A stretch of DNA of 64,000 nucleotides from CAYPGJ01 sp050174775 (lineage in GTDB: Bacteria; Planctomycetota; Phycisphaerae; Phycisphaerales; UBA1924), in the NCBI GenBank assembly GCA_050174775.1, contig JBFXJP010000004.1, forward strand, positions 259,878-323,877, given 5' to 3'. This document shows, piece by piece, positions 15,265 to 23,629 of the stretch (positions are counted from its first letter, which is position 1; each line of letters opens with the position of its first letter). A model generated the notes under the pieces. It made no database searches and had not been told where the DNA came from. It saw nothing but the letters and a program-made list of their open reading frames with translations. Both the position numbers and the translations under genes were made by a program.

Positions 15265-16740
15265 ATGCGGATCCGGAAGAAGCTGGTGCTGCTGCACACG
15301 GCGTTTTCGCTGACGCTCGCCGGGATTTTGTTGCTGGCGGTGCGGCCGGCGGTGCGGGGGGTGGTGCGGGAGGCTGAGGAGCACGAGGCGAGATTGGCGA
15401 TGCGGCTGCTGTCGGGGGATCGGGCCAAGGCGCAGGCGGGGGGGATTGAGGGGGTGACGTTCGGGGTGGGGTCTGCGGCGGCCTTGGGGATTGATCCGGA
15501 GACGGCGTGGGCGGCGCGGGAGCGGGCCGGGGAGGACGTGCTCCGGTGGCGCGCGGATGGGGCGGCGCGGGTGGTGCGTTGGGATGCGGGGACGGGTGAT
15601 TTTCTGGTGGCGGACGCGCGGCTTGCGGCGGCGCGGCTGGCGGTGCTGCGGGTGTATGGGCTGGTCGCGGCGTCGGTGTTGGGCGTGTACATGCTGATCG
15701 CGTTGACGCTCGAGGTGTTCGTGCTGCCGAGACAGGTGTACGGGCCGATCGGGAGGCTGCTCGAGGCGGACATGGCGGTGCAGGCGGGGAGGAGAGGTGA
15801 GGAGCTGATCCCGGAGCGGGAGATGCCGCGGGATGAGCTGGGTGAGATCATGCGTTCGAGGAACGACTCGATCGTGAAGTTGCGGAGGCAGGAGGAAGCG
15901 CTGGCTGAGGCGCTGGATCAGCTGGAAGTGGTGGCGATGGAGCTGAAGCGGAAGAATCACCTCTTAGAGACGGCGAAGCGGAACCTGGCGGATCAGGACC
16001 GGTTGGCGAGCCTGGGTGTGATGAGCGCGGGGATCGCGCACGAGTTGAACACGCCGCTGGCGGTGCTGAAGGGGCAGGTGGAGCGGCTGGTGCGTGAGCC
16101 GAGGATGGTGGAGCCGGAGAAGGCGGAGTTGATGCTGCGTGTGGTGAAGCGGTTGGAGCGGCTGAGCGAGAGTCTGTTGGACTTTGCGCGTGCGCGGCCC
16201 GGGGGGAAGGCGCGGGTGGGGTTGCGCGGGATCGTTGAGGAGGCTTGGGTTTTGGTGAGTCTGGATCGGGAGGCGAAGGGGGTGGTGCTCGAGAACGGGA
16301 TCGGGGAGGGTGTGGAGGCGATCGGGGACGCGGATCGGCTGCACCAGGTGTTCGTGAACCTGCTGCGGAATGCGGTGGATGCGATGGCGGGGAGTGAGGG
16401 GGGCGTGGTGCGGGTGAGCGCGGAGGGGATGGAGCGGGAGGGGTCGAGGTGGGTGAGTGTGAAGGTGGAGGATGAGGGGCCTGGGATTGATCCGGGGATT
16501 TTGCCGCGGCTGTTTGAGCCGTTTGCGAGCACGCGGCTAGATGCGCGAGGGACGGGGCTGGGATTGGCCGTGTCGGAGGGGATCGTGCGGGAGCACGGGG
16601 GGGTGATGCTGGCGCGGAACGCGGGTCGGGGGGGCGGGAGAGGGGGCGCGGTGTTCGAGGTGATGTTGCCGGTTGAAGGGGAGGCGTCCGGGGGAGAGGA
16701 TGCAGGGGTTGCAGGGGGAGGACAGGAGCGTCTGGCATGA
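15265..16740 (+). CDS. Membrane sensor histidine kinase
   Basis: About 491 residues from the ATG at 15265 (MRIRKKLVLLHTAFSL); a GTG at 15187 would add 26 poor residues. An N-terminal helix (about 9-27), a periplasmic domain of about 115 residues and a second helix (about 144-166) lead into HAMP (PRQVYGPIGRLLEADM), a coiled coil, and HisKA with H-box GIAHELNTPLAVLKGQ near 254. HATPase_c follows: N-box NLLRNAVDAM, G1 EDEGPGID, G2 GTGLGLAVSEG. All catalytic boxes are intact. The signal is unknown. Its stop overlaps the start of the next gene as ATGA, so it is coupled to its response regulator. Confidence 0.92.
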   Translation: MRIRKKLVLLHTAFSLTLAGILLLAVRPAVRGVVREAEEHEARLAMRLLSGDRAKAQAGGIEGVTFGVGSAAALGIDPETAWAARERAGEDVLRWRADGAARVVRWDAGTGDFLVADARLAAARLAVLRVYGLVAASVLGVYMLIALTLEVFVLPRQVYGPIGRLLEADMAVQAGRRGEELIPEREMPRDELGEIMRSRNDSIVKLRRQEEALAEALDQLEVVAMELKRKNHLLETAKRNLADQDRLASLGVMSAGIAHELNTPLAVLKGQVERLVREPRMVEPEKAELMLRVVKRLERLSESLLDFARARPGGKARVGLRGIVEEAWVLVSLDREAKGVVLENGIGEGVEAIGDADRLHQVFVNLLRNAVDAMAGSEGGVVRVSAEGMEREGSRWVSVKVEDEGPGIDPGILPRLFEPFASTRLDARGTGLGLAVSEGIVREHGGVMLARNAGRGGGRGGAVFEVMLPVEGEASGGEDAGVAGGGQERLA

Positions 16741-17366
16741 GCGAGCGTGGCGGGGCGAGCGAGGCCCCTGCGTTGTCGATCGTCGCTCTGGACGACGACG
16801 CGGACTTTCGCGAGCACATCCGGGACGTGCTCGAGCACGAGGGGCACGAGGTGCGGACGGCGGGGACGCCGGAGGAGTGCTACGGCATGTGCGCGGAGCG
16901 CTTGCCGGACGTGCTGCTGCTGGACATGAAGATGGGTCGCGCGAGCGGGGAAGAGGTGCTGGAGGAGGTGCGCGAGCGCTGGCCCCGGCTCTGCGTGGTG
17001 GTGGTGACGGGGTATCCGTCGCTGGAGACGATGCGGCAGACGTTCAAGCAGGAGGTGTTTGATTACCTGTCGAAGCCGTTCAGCGTGGAGGAGTTGCGGG
17101 GGGTGCTGCAGAGCGCGGCGGAGCGGTTTGACCTGGGGGGCAGGCCGCAGGATCGGCTGCGAAGGGTGATCGGGAAGCGCGTGCGGGTGGCGCGGACGGA
17201 GCGGGGCTGGACGCTGAAGGAGTTGGGAGATGCGGCGGGCTTGAGCGTGAGCCAGTTGTCGAGCATTGAGCGGGGGGCGCACCTGCCGAGTTTGGAGTCG
17301 CTGGTGGGGATCGCGGGGGCGCTGGAGGAGAAGGCGAGTGAGTGGTTGGCGGAGGGGGGGTTTTAG
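16737..17366 (+). CDS. Response regulator with a REC domain fused to an XRE helix-turn-helix
   Basis: 209 residues. Receiver domain about 10-125: acidic pocket LDDDADF, phospho-Asp in VLLLDMKMGRASG near 62, switch Thr in VVTGYPSLE near 88, Lys in DYLSKPFSVEEL near 110. Residues about 140-205 form a Cro/C1-type HTH: GKRVRVARTERGWTLKELGDA, LSVSQLSSIERGAHLPSLES, LVGIAGALEEKASEWL. REC usually pairs with OmpR, NarL or Fis-type domains, so an XRE output is uncommon. It overlaps the kinase gene by four bases and is presumably phosphorylated by that kinase. The target genes are unknown. Confidence 0.92.
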   Translation: MSERGGASEAPALSIVALDDDADFREHIRDVLEHEGHEVRTAGTPEECYGMCAERLPDVLLLDMKMGRASGEEVLEEVRERWPRLCVVVVTGYPSLETMRQTFKQEVFDYLSKPFSVEELRGVLQSAAERFDLGGRPQDRLRRVIGKRVRVARTERGWTLKELGDAAGLSVSQLSSIERGAHLPSLESLVGIAGALEEKASEWLAEGGF

Positions 17367-17373
17367 GGGCTGC

Positions 17374-17910
17374 TCACTCTCTGGCAGATTGCACGATCAG
17401 ATCGAGTTCGCGGAGTACGGCTTCGCGCGAGAGATTGGGCGTGCTGAGCGCTTCGGCGAGGGATGCGGACTTGTACACGTCCGCCGCGTCGCCAAGAAGC
17501 ATGATGGTGAGCGGCTCGAATGACGTGGTTTGTTGAATGAGCGTGCGGAGCAGTGGGGCAGAGTGGCTCGTCGGCCACAACGTCACGAAGTCTTTGAACT
17601 CGGTGTAGTACCTGTCCGGATTCTTACGGAAGGCTTGCAGCCACGCATTCAACAGACATTCGCGCGTCGCGAGATGGAGGGGCATGTCGAGCACGAGGTG
17701 GGTGGTTGTCGTCGTTATCATCCAGATCGCCCCGTCTGGCGGATCGAGCGACAGACAGAACAGGACTTGTGCCGCGATGCGCTCCGCTGATTCCTCACGG
17801 GAATCCCCGATACCGAGGGACTCCGTGAACACACCGTCCACATCGCTTGGGTTCGGCCCGAATGCCAGTTCGCGCAGGAGTCGCTGTTCGTCGTCGGACA
17901 ACTGGTACAC
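17374..17910 (-). CDS. Hypothetical protein
   Basis: 178 residues from a GTG at 17910. It is soluble and largely helical, with no signal peptide. Segments such as MPLHLATRECLLNAWLQAFRK, TSFEPLTIMLLGDAADVYKSA and TPNLSREAVLRELDLIVQSA look like real protein with an ordinary composition. It is less extreme in G than the neighbouring plus-strand genes. No family recognised. It is convergent with the response regulator, with 7 nt between stops. Confidence 0.6.
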   Translation of the reverse strand: MYQLSDDEQRLLRELAFGPNPSDVDGVFTESLGIGDSREESAERIAAQVLFCLSLDPPDGAIWMITTTTTHLVLDMPLHLATRECLLNAWLQAFRKNPDRYYTEFKDFVTLWPTSHSAPLLRTLIQQTTSFEPLTIMLLGDAADVYKSASLAEALSTPNLSREAVLRELDLIVQSARE

Positions 17911-17959
17911 GCGTAGATCCTTGGGTATTGCGAGGCGGTGAGGATTCAGGGTAGCGGCG

Positions 17960-18075
17960 GCAGGTCGCGGTACGGAATCGTGTCGCCCCTCCGGGGCTCA
18001 AGACTTTTTGGGGGGCGCGGTAACCCCGGGCTGACGCCCGGGGCTACTTTCTCGCGCCGCTCCGCGGCTTGGCTG
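17960..18075. repeat. Cluster of GC palindromes (dispersed repeat element candidate)
   Basis: Three hairpins in about 110 nt: CCCC-TC-CGGGG near 17990, the perfect CCCCGGGC-TGAC-GCCCGGGG at 18024-18043 and GCCGC-TCC-GCGGC near 18057. They surround a TTTTTGGGGGG stretch. The arrangement resembles the GC-rich intergenic palindrome blocks common in planctomycete genomes. It starts about 50 nt upstream of the hypothetical gene and continues into the 65-nt tandem repeat. Confidence 0.55.
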
Positions 18076-18119
18076 CATAGTCGAGTGAGTTTTGGGCGTC
18101 CCGCGCAGGGAAGGCAACG

Positions 18120-18209
18120 CACCGATTTGCAGGGCAAATCGGTGGCACGGTCGAGGAGGCGGGTGGCGCGCAGGGAGTGCAGCGCACCGATTTGCGTTGC
18201 AAATCGGTG
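18120..18209. repeat. Two tandem 65-nt units with the palindrome CACCGATTTGC / GCAAATCGGTG
   Basis: Palindromes at 18120-18144 (AGG loop) and 18185-18209 (GTT loop), 65 nt apart. Flanks are also repeated (GCGCAGGG before, GGCACGG and GAGGAGGCG after). A partial third flank (GTGGCGTGCAGGG) follows near 18228. The outer frame matches the palindrome at 8247. This and the hairpin cluster before it fill the 377-nt gap 17911-18287, in which I see no gene. Confidence 0.85.
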
Positions 18210-18287
18210 GCACGGCGGAGGAGGCGAGTGGCGTGCAGGGGGCACGAGGAACGCGGTGGATGGCGGGCAAGAGGGGCGATCAAAAAC

Positions 18288-18644
18288 TTAGAAGCTCGAC
18301 GGTTCCGATCCCGACCGGCGCATCAACATCAGTATCAGGCCCAGTAGCAGGAGCGCGGAGGACGCAGCGGCGATGACAATGAGCGCGATCCACGCTGATC
18401 TTGACAGCGGCGTTCCACGACGCGACGCTCGCGCGAGCAGGATGTCTGCCCCGGCAAGAAGCGAGCCCAGAAGCACCGACAAAATCGCGCCGGTCAAGCA
18501 TAGGGATCGCAGCTCCGGTGCGATGCCGGGATCATCGAGTGCGTACCCCCAGGCGCAGAATGCCGTCACGAGAACGAACCCCGCGTAGCACCATCGCACG
18601 CGGCGTAGCTCGTGGTGAGCGTCCAAATCGGGCTCGCTTTGCAT
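18288..18644 (-). CDS. Small integral membrane protein
   Basis: 118 residues from the ATG at 18644 (MQSEPDLDAHHELRRVRW). Three hydrophobic segments are visible: CYAGFVLVTAFCAWGYAL, LCLTGAILSVLLGSLLAGADIL and AWIALIVIAAASSALLLLGL. A charged loop (ARASRRGTPLSRS) separates the last two. A short basic tail follows. No family recognised. A longer reading from 18695 adds Arg/Asn-rich residues that look untranslated. It lies between the repeat cluster and truB, on the same strand as truB. Confidence 0.6.
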   Translation of the reverse strand: MQSEPDLDAHHELRRVRWCYAGFVLVTAFCAWGYALDDPGIAPELRSLCLTGAILSVLLGSLLAGADILLARASRRGTPLSRSAWIALIVIAAASSALLLLGLILMLMRRSGSEPSSF

Positions 18645-18792
18645 TTGTCGGGTCCGGTTGGTTCGAGAGTTTGGCTTTCGCGGGGAGCGTAACAATCTGC
18701 ATTGCCCACCATCGGCTGACGTTGAGCCACCTTTCCCAAGATTCCCCGCGCTGCGCTCGCACCCGGGGGGGGCGAGCTTGCGGAGGGAGGGG

Positions 18793-19518
18793 TTACTCGT
18801 CCGCGCTCGGCGCGGCTGGTGGTTCGAGGAGGTGTTGGGGGAGGAGTGGAGTGGGGAGTTTGTCGAGGGGGAGGGCGTTGGTGATGGAGAATTGGCCGAT
18901 AGCGGTGCGGCGGAGCGCGGCGAGGTGGCCGCCGGTGTGGAGGGCGCGGCCGAGGTCGCGGGCGAGGGAGCGGATGTAGACGCCTTTGCCGGAGTGGACG
19001 TCGAGGGTGAGGAGGGGGAAGGCGTAGTTGAAGATGGTGATGGAGTGGATGATGACTGGGCGCGGGGGGAGCGTGGGTGCGGCGCCTTGGCGTGCGAGTC
19101 GGTAGGCGCGCTGGCCTTGGACGTGGACGGCGCTGAAGGCGGGTGGCGCCTGGAGGATGTCGCCGGTGAGCGCGTCGCAGGCGGCGCGGACTTGGTCTAA
19201 GGAAGGTGGCGTGGAGATGGGGACGGGTTCGGGGGCGCCTTCGCGGTCGTCGGTGGAGGTGAAGGAGGAGAGGTCAACGTCGGCGGTGTAGTGCTTGTCG
19301 AGGATGGTGAGGTGGGGGAGCGCGCGGGTGGCGCTGCCGAGGGCGAGGAGGAGGAGGCCGGAGGCGAGAGGGTCGAGCGTGCCGGCGTGACCGACCTTGG
19401 CGCCTTGGGTGTGGCGTCGGACGCGGGCGCAGACGTAGGCGGAGGAGGGGCCGAGGGGCTTGTCGATGAGGAGGAGGCCGTTGAGGTCCGGGCGTTGGTT
19501 GCGGGGTCGTCGTGGCAC
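18793..19518 (-). CDS. truB: tRNA pseudouridine(55) synthase
   Basis: 241 residues. It makes Psi55 in the T-loop of nearly all tRNAs. Motifs: GLLLIDKPLGPSSAYVCARV near 14, catalytic GHAGTLDPLASGLLLLALG near 43 (Asp), then PPAFSAVHVQGQRAYRLARQG near 130 and SGKGVYIRSLARDLG near 185. It is somewhat short and lacks a C-terminal PUA domain, as in many TruB proteins. Start is GTG at 19518. It sits 70 nt from, and divergent to, the tRNA-Ser gene. Confidence 0.95.
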   Translation of the reverse strand: MPRRPRNQRPDLNGLLLIDKPLGPSSAYVCARVRRHTQGAKVGHAGTLDPLASGLLLLALGSATRALPHLTILDKHYTADVDLSSFTSTDDREGAPEPVPISTPPSLDQVRAACDALTGDILQAPPAFSAVHVQGQRAYRLARQGAAPTLPPRPVIIHSITIFNYAFPLLTLDVHSGKGVYIRSLARDLGRALHTGGHLAALRRTAIGQFSITNALPLDKLPTPLLPQHLLEPPAAPSADE

Positions 19519-19589
19519 GGGGGGAGAGGATAGGAATCGGGGGCGATGACGCGTTTGGGAAGCGTCGATACACTGTGCGGCCCTGCTCC

Positions 19590-19676
19590 GGAGAGGTGTC
19601 CGAGAGGCTGAAGGAGCAGCACTGGAAATGCTGTATACGGGTAACCGTATCGGGGGTTCGAATCCCCCCCTCTCCG
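19590..19676 (+). tRNA. tRNA-Ser (anticodon GGA)
   Basis: An 87-nt class II tRNA. Acceptor GGAGAGG pairs with CCTCTCC (19669-19675), with discriminator G at 19676. The anticodon stem is CAGCA/TGCTG, loop CTGGAAA, anticodon GGA at 19624-19626, reading UCC/UCU. The long variable arm is TATACGGGTAACCGTA. The T arm is GGGGGTTCGAATCCCCC. CCA is not encoded. Its 3' end is the sequence found again at 27470 and 37055, so it looks like the insertion site of genomic islands. Confidence 0.98.
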
Positions 19677-19690
19677 CTTGAATCGAGAAG
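19658..19690 (+). repeat. tRNA-Ser 3' end, presumed attachment core (original copy)
   Basis: 33 nt covering the T-loop and 3' acceptor strand of the tRNA plus 14 nt beyond (ending GAATCGAGAAG). The same 33 nt with only two mismatches stands at 27470-27502. A more diverged version lies at 37055-37112. Integrases often recombine at tRNA 3' ends and restore the tRNA, which leaves such direct repeats. Confidence 0.8.
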
Positions 19691-19721
19691 GCCGCGTTCC
19701 TGAGGAAGGGACGCGGCTTTT
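19691..19721 (+). terminator. Intrinsic terminator of the tRNA-Ser gene
   Basis: A ten-pair stem, GCCGCGTTCC (19691-19700) with GGGACGCGGC (19708-19717), with one G-T wobble and a 7-nt loop, is followed by TTTT. Degraded versions of this hairpin accompany the later tRNA-end copies (near 37088 and 45470). Confidence 0.85.
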
Positions 19722-19793
19722 CGTTGGTCCGGCTTCGTCTTTCCTCCCTCTCAGGCAGCGCTGCAACGGGGGCTGTCGACGGGTGGTCTGCCG

Positions 19794-20285
19794 TCAGCGA
19801 TTGAGTTCGAAGCTGCCCGTGCTGGTCTCACCCTTGTCGTGTTCGATCTCGACCCAGAGCTTTGCGCCGGCGGGGATGGGATTGGGAACCTCGGCGTGTG
19901 TGTGCCAGCGGTCGGGCTCCGCCGGGTTCTCGATTGCGGCCTTTGCCTTTACGGAGCCCTTGGCGTCGTGCGTGCCGATCCAGAAGCGGACTGCCGTGAC
20001 CTTCGCCGCGGCGCCTGCGGTCGGGGTGATCGTGAGATCGATCGGGACATCTTTGCCGGCGATGATGTCGCCCTGGTCGCGGGTGGCGTGGACGTTGAAG
20101 GGGCCGACGGTTGATGTGCCGAGTTGGATGACCGCGCCGCTGTGTCCTGGAGCGGCGGCGGGTTGCTCGGCGGCGGGAGCGGTGTTCGCGGGAGTTGAAG
20201 CGGACGGCTGTTTTTCGCAGGCCGTGAGCGCGAGGAGGGACAGACCGATGGCGGCGCATGGAATGAGGGCGTGATTCGACTTCAT
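19794..20285 (-). CDS. Periplasmic lipoprotein of the metal-efflux operon
   Basis: 163 residues from the ATG at 20285, with GGAG 9 nt upstream. The lipoprotein signal ends LSLLALTAC (Cys near 23), followed by an Ala/Pro linker. The C-terminal about 110 residues look like an immunoglobulin-type beta sandwich (FNVHATRDQGDIIAGKDVPID, VTAVRFWIGTHDAKGS, DRWHTHAEVPNPIPAGAKLWVEIE). His and Asp residues are moderately frequent. It is the last gene of the RND cassette, 35 nt after the pump gene, and may bind metal or assist the pump (inference). Confidence 0.65.
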   Translation of the reverse strand: MKSNHALIPCAAIGLSLLALTACEKQPSASTPANTAPAAEQPAAAPGHSGAVIQLGTSTVGPFNVHATRDQGDIIAGKDVPIDLTITPTAGAAAKVTAVRFWIGTHDAKGSVKAKAAIENPAEPDRWHTHAEVPNPIPAGAKLWVEIEHDKGETSTGSFELNR

Positions 20286-20320
20286 GGACAGGTCTCCGTG
20301 CAGGGATGAAGTGAGTGGGA

Positions 20321-23300
20321 TCATGATGAACCGGGACGAGAGCGGGGCGCGCGCCACGCTCGGAGGAAGCCATTGGTTCGGGAAGCGAGCGAGGCGATTG
20401 TCGGCATGGCATGTCGGGCGTGAACGAGGGAGTAACCCACGGGCACGACGATGAGGTTGAGGAAGGTGGAGGTGAGGAGGCCGCCCAGCACAACCACGGC
20501 GAGAGGCGCGAGAAGCTCGCTGCCGGGCTCTCCCGCGGCGAGCGCGAGGGGCAGCAGGCCGAGGGCGGCGCAGAGCGCGGTCATGAGGATGGGGACGAGT
20601 CTCTCCATCGAGCCCTGGATGATGGCGTCGGGCAGTGGCTTGTGTTCGACTTCGATGATGTGTCGGTAGTGGTTGACGAGGAGGATGCCGTTGCGGACGG
20701 CGATGCCGAAGAGGGTGATGAAGCCGACGAGGCTTGCGATGGAGAGGACGGGGGCCTGGTAGGGGGAGGAGGCAAGGCCGAGGAGAGCGAGCGTGTTGTG
20801 CGCGAGGCCCGAGATGCCGCCGCGTCCGACGTGAAGGACAGAGTCTGTGATGAAAATGGCGATGACGCCGCCGATGACGGCGAGCGGGAGGTTGACCATG
20901 ACGAGCGCGGCGACCTTGAGCGAGCCGGTGGAGAGCTGGAGCAGCATGAGCATGACGAGGGCGATGCCGGCGCTGGCGATGAGGAGCGTTCGAGAGGCGG
21001 ATTGCTGCGCTTCGAACTGGCCGCCGAATTCGACGATGTAGCCGCTGCGTTGCACTATGGGCTCGACCCGTGCGCGGACCTGCTCGACGAGATCGCCGAG
21101 GTTGTAGCCGTCGGCGACGTTGCAGGAGATAACGGCCTTGCGCTGCGCGTTCTCGCGGGCGATGATGTTGCTGGTCTTTTCGGGGCCGATGCTCGCGACC
21201 TCGGAGAGGCGAACGAGCGCGCCGTCGCGGCCGCGCAGGATCAGGTCGCTGATCTGGTCGATGCGTTGCCGCTCCTGAGCGGCGAGACGGACGACGATGT
21301 CGTACCTGCGCACGCCCTGGTTCACCTCGGCGACGACATCGCCGTAGATGGCGGTCTGGACCTGTTCTGCCGCGTCGGCGGGCGTGAGGCCTGCTGCGGC
21401 GAGATCGGCATGACGGTATCGGATGGGGAGGGAGGTGATGAGGATTTCGCGGTTGGCGGCGACGTCGCGGGCGGCGGGGATGGACTTGAGCTGGGCCTGG
21501 ATCTGCGCAGCGAGTGCGCGGAGGGTGGGAAGATCGTCGCCGTAGACGTTGATGGCGATGGCGGCGGGCGTGCCGGAGAGGATGTGGGATAAGCGGTGTT
21601 CGATGGGTTGGCCGATCTGAACGGTCACGCCGGGGACGCTCGCGGTGACGGCGGCGATGGCCTGTCGCACGTGTGCCTTCGCGACGCCCGGCGTGAGTGT
21701 GACGTCGAGTTCGCTGTTGGAGACAGGCTCGGCGTGCTCATCGCGTTCGGCGCGGCCGGTGCGTCTTGTCACGGTGCTGACGCCGTCGATGGTGAGGAGC
21801 CGCTTCTCGATCGCCATTGCGGAGCGGTTGCTTTCGGCGAGGGATGTGCCGGGCGGGGAAGAGACAAAGACGGTGAAGGAGCCCTCGTTGAATTCCGGGA
21901 GGAAGGAGGCGCCGAACGTGCTGCCGAGCAACGCGGCGAGCGCTGTCGCGATCACGGCGCCGCTGATGACGACGGCGCGTCGTCGGAGCGACCATCGGAG
22001 GGCGGGCTCATAGCGGCGCTTGAGCCAGCGCACGAGCCAACCATCGGCATGGCTGTGAGACGCACGATCGCTGTCGTCTTGGGCGGCGTGGCGCAAGGCG
22101 TGAGAGCGCGCTCGGAGGAGGAGTTTGCACATCGCGGGCGTCACGGTGAGCGCGACGACGAGAGAGGCGAGGATGGAAACGATGTAGGTCGTGCCGAGCG
22201 GGGCGAAGAAGCGGCCTTCGATCCCTTCGAGGAAGAGCAGCGGGATGAAGACGATTGCGATGATCAGGGTGGCGAAGACCATCGCCGGGCGGATTTCGTT
22301 GCTCGCGTCGAAGACAACCTCGGTGTTCGAGCGCCTTTCCGCGACGGGCATCGTCGCGTTTTCCTTGAGGCGTCGGAACACGTTCTCGACGTCGATGATG
22401 GCGTCATCGACGAGGACGCCGACGGCAACGGCGAGGCCGCCGAGCGTCATGACGTTGAGCGTCTGCCCCAGCCAGTTCATGACGAGGAGTGCGACGGCCA
22501 GAGAGAGCGGCAGGGCGATGAGCGTGATGATGGTGGTGCGCACGTTCAGAAGAAACATGATCAGGATGACGGCGACGATGATGGTGGCGTCGCGGAGCAC
22601 GTGCATGACGTTGGTGACGGATCGCTGGATGAAGTGGCTTTGTCGGAAGACGTCGCGGTTGATGGCGATGCCCTGGGGAAGGCCGGTCTCGATCTGATCG
22701 AGTGTGCGATCGATGGCTCGGGTGAGCAGGAGTGTGTTCGTGCCAGGGGATTTCTGGACGGTGAGCACGACGGCTGGGCGTCCCTGGTTGGCTGCCGTGC
22801 CACGCTTTGGCGCGGGGCCGAGGACGACCTCGGCGACGTCGGACAGAGTGATGGGCGAGCCGTCGTGCATTGCGACGATGGTTGCGGCGATATCGTCGAC
22901 GCTTCTGACGCGCGCGGCCTGCCGGATCGGGAGTTCCTGCCGATCAACATCGGCGAGATAGCCGGCGCTGGCGGCGCTGTGGGCCGCGCGAGCGGCTTCG
23001 GCGACATCGTGGATGGTGAGGCCGTAGAGCGCGAGGCGGTCCTGGTTGACGTTGACCTGGTATTCCGGGAGTTCGCCGCCGATGGCGGAGACCTGGGCGA
23101 CGCCGGGGACCGCGAGGAGCTTGTTGCGCAGGTCGAATTCGGCGTAGGCACGGAGGTCGAGATCGCTGACGGAGCCGTCCGGGCTGGAGACGGCGAGCAG
23201 CATGATCTCGCCGGTGATGCTCGTGATGGGCGTGATTTCGGCGTGGGCGTTCCGAGGTAGCGAGTCTCTCACGCCGGCGAGTCGCTCGGCGGCGAGTTGT

Positions 23301-23620
23301 CGTGCGCGATAGATGTTGGTTCCCCAGTCGAACTCGACCCATACGAGCGAGAGGGAGATCGCTGAAGCGCTGCGAACGCGTCGCACGCCGGGCAGCCCGT
23401 TGACGGCCGCCTCGATCGGGAAGGTGACGTACTGCTCTACCTCGTCGGCTGCGAGACCGCCCGCTTCGGTCAGGATCGTGACGGTTGGCGCGTTGAGCTC
23501 CGGGAAGACGTCGACCGGCATGCGCGGGAGGCGGAAGAGGGCGTAGGCGAGGAGGGCTCCCGCGATGAGCAGGATGAGTGTTGACTGCTTGAGTGAGAAG
23601 GCGATGAGATGCTTCAGCAT
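20321..23620 (-). CDS. Heavy-metal RND efflux pump, inner-membrane subunit (CusA/CzcA type)
   Basis: 1099 residues. RND architecture: helix 1 (about 11-30), a large periplasmic loop, six helices (about 335-540), a second periplasmic loop, and the last helices (about 880-1070). The second-loop signature DAAEQVQTAIYGDVVAEVNQG then RRYDIVVRLA matches heavy-metal (HME) pumps better than multidrug ones. The helix-4 acidic motif is GVLVDDAIIDVENVFRRL, with the proton-relay Asp pair. The metal cannot be assigned: neither the copper/silver Met triad nor a CzcA-specific site is obvious. SD AAGGAG precedes ATG 23620 and includes the stop of the preceding gene. Confidence 0.9.
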   Translation of the reverse strand: MLKHLIAFSLKQSTLILLIAGALLAYALFRLPRMPVDVFPELNAPTVTILTEAGGLAADEVEQYVTFPIEAAVNGLPGVRRVRSASAISLSLVWVEFDWGTNIYRARQLAAERLAGVRDSLPRNAHAEITPITSITGEIMLLAVSSPDGSVSDLDLRAYAEFDLRNKLLAVPGVAQVSAIGGELPEYQVNVNQDRLALYGLTIHDVAEAARAAHSAASAGYLADVDRQELPIRQAARVRSVDDIAATIVAMHDGSPITLSDVAEVVLGPAPKRGTAANQGRPAVVLTVQKSPGTNTLLLTRAIDRTLDQIETGLPQGIAINRDVFRQSHFIQRSVTNVMHVLRDATIIVAVILIMFLLNVRTTIITLIALPLSLAVALLVMNWLGQTLNVMTLGGLAVAVGVLVDDAIIDVENVFRRLKENATMPVAERRSNTEVVFDASNEIRPAMVFATLIIAIVFIPLLFLEGIEGRFFAPLGTTYIVSILASLVVALTVTPAMCKLLLRARSHALRHAAQDDSDRASHSHADGWLVRWLKRRYEPALRWSLRRRAVVISGAVIATALAALLGSTFGASFLPEFNEGSFTVFVSSPPGTSLAESNRSAMAIEKRLLTIDGVSTVTRRTGRAERDEHAEPVSNSELDVTLTPGVAKAHVRQAIAAVTASVPGVTVQIGQPIEHRLSHILSGTPAAIAINVYGDDLPTLRALAAQIQAQLKSIPAARDVAANREILITSLPIRYRHADLAAAGLTPADAAEQVQTAIYGDVVAEVNQGVRRYDIVVRLAAQERQRIDQISDLILRGRDGALVRLSEVASIGPEKTSNIIARENAQRKAVISCNVADGYNLGDLVEQVRARVEPIVQRSGYIVEFGGQFEAQQSASRTLLIASAGIALVMLMLLQLSTGSLKVAALVMVNLPLAVIGGVIAIFITDSVLHVGRGGISGLAHNTLALLGLASSPYQAPVLSIASLVGFITLFGIAVRNGILLVNHYRHIIEVEHKPLPDAIIQGSMERLVPILMTALCAALGLLPLALAAGEPGSELLAPLAVVVLGGLLTSTFLNLIVVPVGYSLVHARHAMPTIASLASRTNGFLRAWRAPRSRPGSS

Positions 23621-23629
23621 GGCGGCTCC

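Noticed and set aside
12943..15960. 1005-codon minus-strand frame, rich in Arg/Pro/His
   Set aside because: It spans mnmE and the histidine kinase antisense. It has no domain; long open antisense frames are expected at this GC.
21596..23260. 554-codon plus-strand frame, very rich in Asp, Gly and Glu
   Set aside because: It is the shadow of the heavy-metal RND pump gene: antisense to it, with composition fixed by GC bias and no motif.
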